This document shows, piece by piece, positions 1 to 4,563 of a stretch of 7,864 nt of DNA; the stretch's first letter is position 1; every line of letters starts with the position of its first letter. The notes below the pieces were generated by a model, which had not been told where the DNA came from, did no database searches, and saw only the letters and a program-made list of their open reading frames with translations. The DNA comes from an uncultured Fimbriimonadales bacterium (GTDB taxonomy: Bacteria; Armatimonadota; Fimbriimonadia; Fimbriimonadales; GBS-DC). Made by a program: the position numbers and the translations under genes. The stretch spans positions 1 to 7,864 of the forward strand of contig CALGZO010000319.1 in NCBI GenBank assembly GCA_937934465.1, read 5' to 3'.

Positions 1-180
1 CTTCTTGAACCACTCGTTGCCATCGTCTATGTTCCCAAGCGGATCATTCCCACAATACAGATATACATTCGGATGCCCGCCCGCGACATCAAACGGGTCT
101 CTTTGCAGCCACCTGCCTGTGCGCGGGTCGTACTCCCGTGCGCCGATGTGGTAGAGACCGAGCAGGGGGGTATACTCGTC
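1..180 (-). CDS. Rhs core-tail fragment A, 3' part outside window
   Basis: Read leftward, the frame gives DEYTPLLGLYHIGAREYDPR, then TGRWLQRDP, then a diverged NVYLYCGNDPLGN segment. This is the conserved end of the Rhs/YD-repeat core, the part that normally precedes a variable C-terminal toxin. The fragment runs off the left edge, so its toxin cannot be seen. Only the last residues, GNDPLGNIDDGNEWFKK, hint at the transition, and the usual DPSGL/DPTGL end of the core is absent. Homology begins a few bases after the stop of the 193-residue gene at 191-772. No ATG or ribosome binding site is visible in front of it, so the 5' boundary given is the limit of recognisable core, not a start codon. 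It is most likely a displaced, silent toxin cassette. An ordinary fragment of a decayed rhs gene is the alternative. Confidence 0.7.
94..138 (-). repeat. Rhs core repeat, copy A (identical to copy C over 45 bp)
   Basis: Positions 94-138 are identical, base for base, to 2581-2625. They encode the REYDPRTGRWLQRDP motif of the Rhs core. Outside this stretch copy A diverges quickly from B and C. Such short identical core stretches are where cassette exchange by homologous recombination would occur. Confidence 0.85.
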
Positions 181-190
181 TGAACGAAAA

Positions 191-772
191 TTACTGCGGC
201 TCTTCTGTCAGCAAAGCAAAATCATACGCAATCCAGTGATAGATACTCGGATATCGACTCACCTTCGGATTTTCCGATTTCTCCACCGATCCTGCCCACC
301 AATCTAACTCATAGACCGTATCGTCTGGCGGACAGACCACTAACTCCACAATCTCATCTTCATCCTCCCAACCAATACGATAGCAGTTCGGATTCCAAGA
401 GCTGGACTCAGGAGACCCAGGAAACAGCTTGCTTCCTCCCGTCGTGTGAATCGCTTCATACTCCGCTGCCAACAGGCGTACAGTGTCAGGCAATACTTGT
501 ACCAATCCAGTAGGCACTTCTTTCGCAGGTTCTGCCTCAAGCATCCATTCCTTGGATGCGAGTGCATATTTCGCTCGGGCGCGAGCTTCCTCAAGGGATA
601 GTTGGCATATCTGTTCCCTGAGGTGTTCAAGGCGTCGGCGTTCTTGTTCAATACTGCGCCAATAGCCTCGCAAAGATCTTAGCCATCGTCTCAGCATCAG
701 CCCAACAACGATGGCAGCAGCACCTGCAACAAGCCCGATAGCCCAGATCTCCATCTTAGTTAGGACATTCAC
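191..772 (-). CDS. Candidate immunity protein, one membrane helix plus acidic domain
   Basis: This 193-residue protein is not recognised as a named family. It has one hydrophobic helix at about residues 8-28 and then a strongly basic, coiled-coil-like helix (about 29-70, rich in Arg, Glu and Leu). The C-terminal globular part (about 90-193) is markedly acidic, including WEDEDEIVEL and CPPDDTVYELDWW. The predicted start is GTG at 772: GAGGAGAG lies nine bases upstream, whereas the alternative ATG at 754 has no Shine-Dalgarno. With the GTG start the gene overlaps the 3' end of the nuclease-type Rhs cassette (756-1601) by 17 bp, the usual coupling of a toxin and its immunity gene. The role of neutralising the nuclease is inferred from position and from the acidic domain, which could mask a basic toxin. 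No immunity-family motif was identified. Confidence 0.6.
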   Translation of the reverse strand: MNVLTKMEIWAIGLVAGAAAIVVGLMLRRWLRSLRGYWRSIEQERRRLEHLREQICQLSLEEARARAKYALASKEWMLEAEPAKEVPTGLVQVLPDTVRLLAAEYEAIHTTGGSKLFPGSPESSSWNPNCYRIGWEDEDEIVELVVCPPDDTVYELDWWAGSVEKSENPKVSRYPSIYHWIAYDFALLTEEPQ

Positions 773-1601
773 TGGTTATGTCTCTCCTCAGATTGTTCAA
801 GGTGCGCAGCGTGATTGTGTATCGATTAGTATTCCAGCGTAGTAGTTTCTCCTGCTGCTTCATGCGTCTATGACGTCGCAGGTGAGTTGCATGATCCAAA
901 ACTTCAAGATTCCAGCGTCCTGAGTGGATGGAAGGAGGCAGCCCACCCAGCGGGAAGAGAGTCCCTTCCCCACCAGGGTGTCCAAGTAGAGGATTGGAGT
1001 GATGTACCTCTTTGCCAGGTAACCGAAATTTGCGGATGAAGCGCATCGACTCGCGCCGTATTTCTTTATATCCTTTTTTATACGCCAAATGTGTAAGTGC
1101 CTTGGCGCCACCGGTTAAAGCAATTTCGGCTCCTACCTCAGTATATTCCCCTACACGGTATGCGAGGCTCGCTTTGTCGACGACATCGTTTACGCCCAAC
1201 CATTCGCGTATCTGGTCAGTTATTCCGAAGGTGAGTGAATCGCCCACACCAGCAAAGAAATTGGCGGTATTATCTAACCAGTCCAGCCCAGTAGGGTCGG
1301 CACGATTGACCGGGTCATTCCCTGCGTACCGATACAAGTTCGGGTCGCCTGAAGCGGCGTCTATCGGGTCTCTTTGCAGCCACCTGCCCGTGCGCGGGTC
1401 GTATTCGCGAGCGCCCACATGATACAAACCCGTCGCAAAGTTATACTCGTACCCATACGAACCGTTCCAAGTGAACGGCTGGTTCGTACTACCCGTGCGA
1501 CCTATCAGATTGCCCCAACTGTCATACGCATAAGTGTCCGTAATCCGCCAACTGCCATCCACACGACCCACCAACACACGCACAGGACCTAATCTGTTCA
1601 A
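756..1601 (-). CDS. Rhs core-tail fragment B with HNH/Endo VII-like C-terminal nuclease toxin
   Basis: The 281-residue frame has three parts. Residues 1-106 are the end of an Rhs core: GPVRVLV, TDTYAYDSWGNL, GLYHVGAREYDPRTGRW and GNDPVNRADPTGL. Residues 107-165 look like the pretoxin linker common in polymorphic toxins (NFFAGVGDSLTFGITDQ, then VVDKASLAYRVG). Residues 195-250 carry an HNH/Endo VII-type signature, EVHHSNPLLGHPGG, followed by TLFPLGGLPPSIHSGRWN and a THLRRHRR tail. Likely metal or catalytic residues are His200, His201, His208, Asn231, His240 and His244. Such domains cut DNA or RNA in target cells once delivered by the Rhs shell. The only start is TTG at 1601, without a Shine-Dalgarno, and core-like coding continues upstream past an in-frame TAG at 1614-1616. 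It therefore looks like a displaced cassette. Its likely antidote is the overlapping gene at 191-772. The exact HNH subfamily (LHH, SHH or GHH type) is not settled. Confidence 0.8.
   Translation of the reverse strand: MNRLGPVRVLVGRVDGSWRITDTYAYDSWGNLIGRTGSTNQPFTWNGSYGYEYNFATGLYHVGAREYDPRTGRWLQRDPIDAASGDPNLYRYAGNDPVNRADPTGLDWLDNTANFFAGVGDSLTFGITDQIREWLGVNDVVDKASLAYRVGEYTEVGAEIALTGGAKALTHLAYKKGYKEIRRESMRFIRKFRLPGKEVHHSNPLLGHPGGEGTLFPLGGLPPSIHSGRWNLEVLDHATHLRRHRRMKQQEKLLRWNTNRYTITLRTLNNLRRDITSECPN
782..789 (-). promoter_or_regulatory. Ribosome binding site deciding the GTG start at 772
   Basis: On the minus strand the sequence reads GAGGAGAG, then nine bases, then GTG at 772. It lies inside the 3' end of the upstream nuclease cassette. 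The in-frame ATG at 754, one base after the toxin stop codon, has nothing comparable in front of it, so the site supports the overlapping GTG start. Confidence 0.6.
1327..1437 (-). repeat. Rhs core repeat, copy B
   Basis: This stretch aligns without gaps to 2543-2653, with about ten mismatches over 111 bp counted by eye. The alignment stops abruptly at 1437/2653: copy B continues as Rhs core (up to about 1613), while copy C changes to unrelated sequence. Confidence 0.85.
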
Positions 1602-1676
1602 TATATAGAAGAACTATACACTCGCTAACTGCTGATACGCTCCAACAAGGTTAGGCAGTCGGTTGGCTTCGGTTGC

Positions 1677-2300
1677 TCACCATTCCAGCGATTTGAGTCG
1701 AATTCTTTTCCTTGCGGCTGTCAAGTCTACTCCAACTCCTTCTAACCACTGTTCTACTATTTTATCCACCACGCGGCGTATGTATAGGTAAGTACGGTCA
1801 TCATCTCCAATCATTTTGATCATCACCTGTAATGAACCAGTTTCGTACTTCACAAATTCTTGGATGGTATCTTCTATCGCCGACTCTGATAACGGAGCTT
1901 CCAAAGAAGAAGAAAATCCACAAAAAAGAAAAGTGCGACCATATCCCTCCATTTCAAAATCTTTTGTATGGTCTCGCAATTCTTGCAATAAAATATGTTT
2001 TGTGGTTTCAGTCAAAGGGATAAAAGCACTTGAAGGGGACTCCTCATACAAAGGCCAGCTTGCCCAATACCAAATAAGCCCCGAGTTCAACAGCCAATCC
2101 GGCAGTTGCGTCCAGGAAATCCTATGACCTATAAGATACAGGGCGTACTTGACCGGTCCATGGGGGGGTACATATGCTACAATTTCTTCCTTATGCTTTC
2201 TTTCCCAAGCCTCCCATCGTGCTTTTTGCCTCTCTCGATAGAGACGCTTGAATCTACCCCACATAGACTTGAGTATACCCCAGAGCGAGGTAAGATTCAT
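1677..2300 (-). CDS. Candidate immunity protein, soluble, unknown family
   Basis: This 207-residue protein was not assigned to a family. It starts with a basic, Trp/Arg/Lys-rich amphipathic region (about residues 7-40, with several Trp) and continues as a mixed alpha/beta domain without a convincing membrane span. Segments such as GYGRTFLFCGFSSS, a long helix IEDTIQEFVKYE and DDDRTYLYIRRVVDKIVEQW are typical of soluble immunity or regulatory proteins. The ATG at 2300 is well supported: it lies one base after the stop of Rhs fragment C, with AGGGAGGGG six bases upstream, so translation is probably coupled. Its position directly behind an Rhs C-terminus is the reason for calling it an immunity gene. 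The matching toxin would be the short C-terminus of fragment C. Function is inferred from position only. Confidence 0.55.
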   Translation of the reverse strand: MNLTSLWGILKSMWGRFKRLYRERQKARWEAWERKHKEEIVAYVPPHGPVKYALYLIGHRISWTQLPDWLLNSGLIWYWASWPLYEESPSSAFIPLTETTKHILLQELRDHTKDFEMEGYGRTFLFCGFSSSLEAPLSESAIEDTIQEFVKYETGSLQVMIKMIGDDDRTYLYIRRVVDKIVEQWLEGVGVDLTAARKRIRLKSLEW

Positions 2301-2301
2301 A

Positions 2302-2653
2302 TTACCCCTCCCTAAAGCCTACTGCCGACCCACTGCACCAAAGCACTTCCATCCAGTTCCTGCCAAGCCTTGTTTGTCCGTACCGATCGGGGCGATTTTG
2401 ATAGCGCAGGGCATATCCTAACCCTCCCCCAGAACCCAGTAGTCCACCTCCAAGCAGACTAAGTAGGTCTATCTCAGAGCAATCGGGGATTGCGATCATC
2501 AAACCTGAAGGGTCAGCGTAGTTGAGCGGATTATTCGGACAATACCGATAAAGGTTCGGGTCGCCAGAGGCGGCGTCGATCGGGTCTCTTTGCAGCCACC
2601 TGCCTGTGCGCGGGTCGTACTCCCGCGCCCCCACATGATACAAACCCGTCGCA
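2302..2653 (-). CDS. Rhs core-tail fragment C with short glycine-rich C-terminus
   Basis: Recognisable core begins at about 2653 (ATGLYHVGAREYDPRTGRW) and ends with NNPLNYADPSGL. After that come only 65 residues before the stop. The C-terminus has a hydrophobic, glycine-rich segment (DLLSLLGGGLLGSGGGLGYA) and then a basic, Arg/Tyr-rich tail ending SAVGFREG. No nuclease, deaminase or other catalytic motif is visible. It may be a very small membrane-active toxin (the glycine spacing resembles a glycine zipper) or a truncated pretoxin that has lost its catalytic part. The only possible start, TTG at 2643, sits inside the GLYHV core motif and has no Shine-Dalgarno. In-frame stops lie a little further upstream, the nearest at 2683-2685. 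The piece therefore looks like a displaced cassette that needs recombination onto a full rhs gene to be expressed. Confidence 0.65.
2543..2653 (-). repeat. Rhs core repeat, copy C
   Basis: It aligns without gaps to copy B (1327-1437), and its inner part 2581-2625 is identical to copy A. The sharp end of homology at 2653 lies 21 bp beyond the stop codon of the upstream membrane-protein gene, so it marks the joint where this cassette was attached. Confidence 0.85.
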
Positions 2654-2674
2654 GGGATGTCCCCAAAACTACAT

Positions 2675-3094
2675 TTACCTCTTTAGCCTGTAAAGAAAAA
2701 CTATAAATCTGTGACATACCCATATGCTCCCCACAAACACCCAATACACCATCGCAAAGAAGGGAACCGCTTTCACATCTGCAGATGGATATATATTTAC
2801 TGCATAAAAAACAATAGCAAAACTCGCACCATGCACCAAGCTCAGCACTGCTGATATAATAATACCAGTATAATGGTTATCTAAAATAAAAATATACATC
2901 ACAACAGCATTAATCCCCATGAGCAACCACGGCAGCAAAGTGCGCTCCTGAGCGACCAACACCCCTATCATCGTTCCTTCAGGCGCTAAGTCACTCGGAA
3001 CGCACATAATGCCTGCAATAATCTGCAAAAGCAGCGCGCAAAGCAGAGCAGACGCACGAACTAATCGCGACCTGAATGCCGATAGCCTCTCCAT
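2675..3094 (-). CDS. Small multi-pass membrane protein, unknown family
   Basis: This 139-residue, very hydrophobic protein has about four membrane helices: roughly residues 12-32, 53-72, 75-100 and 108-135. A basic N-terminus (MERLSAFRSRLVR) and a basic end (FLYRLKR) suggest both termini lie in the cytoplasm. No family was recognised. The ATG at 3094 has GAGGGG seven bases upstream and overlaps the small upstream gene (3061-3258) by 34 bp. Rhs fragment C begins about 21 bp after its stop, so the gene occupies the slot of an immunity gene in a cassette array. Multi-pass immunity proteins are known against pore-forming toxins, which makes that role plausible but unproven. A transporter fragment or an ordinary inner-membrane protein of unknown role are alternatives. 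Confidence 0.6.
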   Translation of the reverse strand: MERLSAFRSRLVRASALLCALLLQIIAGIMCVPSDLAPEGTMIGVLVAQERTLLPWLLMGINAVVMYIFILDNHYTGIIISAVLSLVHGASFAIVFYAVNIYPSADVKAVPFFAMVYWVFVGSIWVCHRFIVFLYRLKR

Positions 3095-3258
3095 GGTCGT
3101 GCCCCTCGCGGCCCCTTTGACGGGTCCGATGGAACAGGTTTGCTACGGTTGGAATATTTTACCACCACCTTCACCTTCTTACAACCCCTTTCCTTCAGCA
3201 TTGCCAGAATGCTTTCGTTGACAGGACCTTCATCAATACACCCTTGAGAACCTATCAT
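3061..3258 (-). CDS. Small basic protein, 65 residues, overlapped on both sides
   Basis: Its proposed ATG at 3258-3256 overlaps the TGA of the membrane-protein gene 3255-3731 in an ATGA arrangement, and its 3' end overlaps the next gene by 34 bp. The product begins MIGSQGCIDEGPVNE, has a short helix (SILAMLKERG), a Lys/Val-rich strand (CKKVKVVVKY) and a basic, proline-rich tail (KPVPSDPSKGPRGARPWRG). An upstream ATG at 3300 would add 14 residues, but the overlap arrangement favours 3258. No family was recognised. It could be a small toxin or toxin remnant paired with one of the neighbouring membrane proteins, an accessory peptide, or a chance frame. The tight overlaps are the main evidence that it is translated. 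Confidence 0.4.
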   Translation of the reverse strand: MIGSQGCIDEGPVNESILAMLKERGCKKVKVVVKYSNRSKPVPSDPSKGPRGARPWRGYRHSGRD

Positions 3259-3731
3259 GGTACCCTTGAATATAACCACGAAAAACCGCGAGCTATACAA
3301 TACATTATGAAAAATAAAACTAATATATTAACAACATTCGCAGAGGCAATGAAGGTACTGGTAAATACCAACTCTCCAGCATCCATCCGAGGACCTTCGC
3401 GCTCCCCCAGAACCTCCACAACAATCCTGCTTATAAAAGCCAGAAACCAAGAAACGACACACACCTGCACCGCAGTGAGGCGCCAATCTACACACCTATA
3501 CCGCACCCAAAGCAAAAGTATCGCTAAACCACCAAGCAGCGAAAAGTATGCCACACTGTAGTCCCTCAGTGGAGGCAACCAACGCCACGGAGGGGGGAGG
3601 GAAGGGCGCACTATCAGAAAAATGGTTACGTCCACAACCGTTCCCCAAATAAAGCCAGTCAAGGCAGCGACCAAAATCACAGCCCACTTCATAATACAAG
3701 CCCCGCTCAGTGAGACACGACCAGTTTTCAT
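3255..3731 (-). CDS. Small multi-pass membrane protein at the head of the array
   Basis: This protein of about 158 residues has roughly four membrane helices: one starting at MKWAVILVAALTG, one at YFSLLGGLAILLLWV, one at CVVSWFLAFISRIVV and one at VVNILVLFFIMYC. No family was recognised. I place the start at ATG 3731 because GGAGG (3744-3740) lies eight bases upstream. A GTG at 3746 would add five residues, and the ATG of MKWAV is a third choice. It is the first gene of the leftward cluster and shares an ATGA overlap with the next small gene, so the three probably form one transcript. It may be an orphan immunity protein, by analogy with the neighbouring cassettes, but nothing in the sequence proves this. 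Confidence 0.6.
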   Translation of the reverse strand: MKTGRVSLSGACIMKWAVILVAALTGFIWGTVVDVTIFLIVRPSLPPPWRWLPPLRDYSVAYFSLLGGLAILLLWVRYRCVDWRLTAVQVCVVSWFLAFISRIVVEVLGEREGPRMDAGELVFTSTFIASANVVNILVLFFIMYCIARGFSWLYSRVP

Positions 3732-3739
3732 ATCAACAG

Positions 3740-3744
3740 CCTCC
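3740..3744 (-). promoter_or_regulatory. Ribosome binding site deciding the ATG start at 3731
   Basis: The minus strand reads GGAGG, then eight bases, then ATG at 3731. The alternative GTG at 3746 immediately precedes this motif, so using GTG would place the Shine-Dalgarno inside the coding region. Confidence 0.5.
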
Positions 3745-3918
3745 ACATTAAGGATAGTACCTCACCGAAGGGGGCGGCACACCTCACCCCCTCCCTCACA
3801 ATCGGGTCAATGAAGTGTCGTACCCCAACGCCAACGGTTCTGTAGCATCGCGAACCTCCACGAGACCTGCCTAAATAACGCATTATTGCGGGGTTGTCAA
3901 GGGGTGAAGAGGGAAATT

Positions 3919-3932
3919 GGGCAAATTTGCCC
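3919..3932. promoter_or_regulatory. 14-bp perfect palindrome GGGCAAATTTGCCC, possible operator
   Basis: GGGCAAATTTGCCC equals its own reverse complement and lies in the divergent intergenic region, about 70 bp upstream of the -10 box for def. A gapless symmetric site of this size could bind a dimeric regulator of either flanking transcript. It has no loop and no T-run, so it is not a terminator. No second copy was seen in the window. Confidence 0.35.
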
Positions 3933-4001
3933 TTGAATCAGAGACATCTCACCCCCGCGACACTGCCCAGATAAGCGTCACGCCCCTCAGCGCAGGCGAG
4001 G

Positions 4002-4007
4002 TATAAT
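4002..4007 (+). promoter_or_regulatory. Consensus -10 box (TATAAT) upstream of def
   Basis: A perfect TATAAT lies 13 bp before the ATG at 4021. No good -35 hexamer is found at 16-18 bp spacing. If it is used, transcription would start about seven bases before that ATG, giving a nearly leaderless message, or about 73 bases before the alternative GTG at 4087. Confidence 0.45.
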
Positions 4008-4020
4008 CTTTGACGAAGCG

Positions 4021-4563
4021 ATGAAGGAACCCAAGCTCATCATACCCGACGATTTCCGCGTCTATTTTGAGCGCGACGATGGGGTCGTGAAGTATCCCGA
4101 CTCGTTGCTGCGCAAGACAGCGAAGCCCGTGCAGCGCATCACGCCCGACCTGCAGGAGCTGATTGACCATATGATTCGCGTGATGGAGGGTGCGAACGGG
4201 GTGGGCTTAGCCGCGCCGCAGGTGGGGGTGCTGCTGCGCGTGATTGTGATTGCCCCGCCCGACCACGCGCCGCGCGTGGTTCTCAATCCGCAGGTGCTGG
4301 AACGCGCAGGCGAGCAGGTCGGGCTGGAAGGCTGTCTGAGCATCCCGCAGCTGTTTGGGGATGTGAAACGCGCGAAGCAGATTACCCTGCGCGGCGTGAA
4401 CCGCCACGGCAAGCCCATTCGCCTGCACTTGGAAGGCGACGCCGCGCGGATTGCGCTCCACGAGGTCGATCATCTGGAAGGCGTGCTGTTTATCGACCGC
4501 GCTATCCCTGAGACGCTGCGTTGGGAGCATCCCCGCCGCGAGAACGAGGAGGAGTTGGTCTGA
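4021..4563 (+). CDS. def: Peptide deformylase
   Basis: This metalloenzyme removes the formyl group from the N-terminal methionine of nascent proteins at the ribosome. At 180 residues it is near the usual length, and all three family motifs are present: GVGLAAPQ (residues 60-67), EGCLS (103-107) and HEVDH (147-151). The expected metal ligands are Cys105, His147 and His151, and the catalytic acid is Glu148. The N-terminus is unusual: about 20 residues precede the KYPDSLLRKTAKPV segment with which most deformylases begin, and no Shine-Dalgarno precedes ATG 4021. A GTG at 4087 (codon 23) would give a more standard length. The gene directly precedes fmt, whose product supplies the formyl group this enzyme removes, and the two reading frames overlap, indicating one operon. 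Confidence 0.95.
   Translation: MKEPKLIIPDDFRVYFERDDGVVKYPDSLLRKTAKPVQRITPDLQELIDHMIRVMEGANGVGLAAPQVGVLLRVIVIAPPDHAPRVVLNPQVLERAGEQVGLEGCLSIPQLFGDVKRAKQITLRGVNRHGKPIRLHLEGDAARIALHEVDHLEGVLFIDRAIPETLRWEHPRRENEEELV
4546..4554 (+). promoter_or_regulatory. Ribosome binding site for fmt inside the end of def
   Basis: GAGGAGGAG lies at the 3' end of def, five bases before the CTG at 4560. No ATG, GTG or TTG codon in the fmt frame is placed to use this strong Shine-Dalgarno, so it points to initiation at CTG. Confidence 0.6.

Larger units (their letters stand above)
3732..4020. other. Divergent intergenic region between the array and def
   Basis: This is the only long non-coding stretch in the window (289 bp). 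The left part is C/G-rich with scattered CCTCACC words. The middle contains a weak inverted repeat (AATAA at 3874-3878 and TTATT at 3883-3887) and a 14-bp perfect palindrome (3919-3932). The right end carries a consensus TATAAT at 4002-4007. I found no convincing promoter for the leftward genes, no RNA gene and no terminator hairpin with a T-run. Confidence 0.6.

Noticed and set aside
1..2660. The three core repeats as a CRISPR array or insertion-sequence ends
   Set aside because: The repeats are in coding frame, conserved as protein, spaced by over a kilobase, and not inverted. No transposase is present.
3244..3561. Open frame of about 105 codons on the plus strand
   Set aside because: It is antisense to the membrane-protein gene 3255-3731, which shows a coherent four-helix pattern and a good ribosome binding site. 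The plus-strand product is a Thr/Ser/Arg-rich sequence without a fold.
3690..3731. Possible lipoprotein signal (SLSGAC) in the first membrane protein
   Set aside because: No hydrophobic segment precedes the cysteine and the residue at -3 does not fit a lipobox; the hydrophobic helix follows it.
3861..3890. Inverted repeat AATAA/TTATT as a terminator or small RNA
   Set aside because: The stem is only five A/T pairs and has no T-run, so it is too weak to support either.
3894..3922. TTGTCA at 3894 as a -35 box
   Set aside because: At 16-18 bp downstream there is no acceptable -10 hexamer; the sequence there is TTGGGC at the palindrome.
4521..4559. TTG at 4521 as the start of fmt
   Set aside because: The extra 13 residues fall outside the family, and no Shine-Dalgarno precedes this codon, whereas one precedes CTG 4560.
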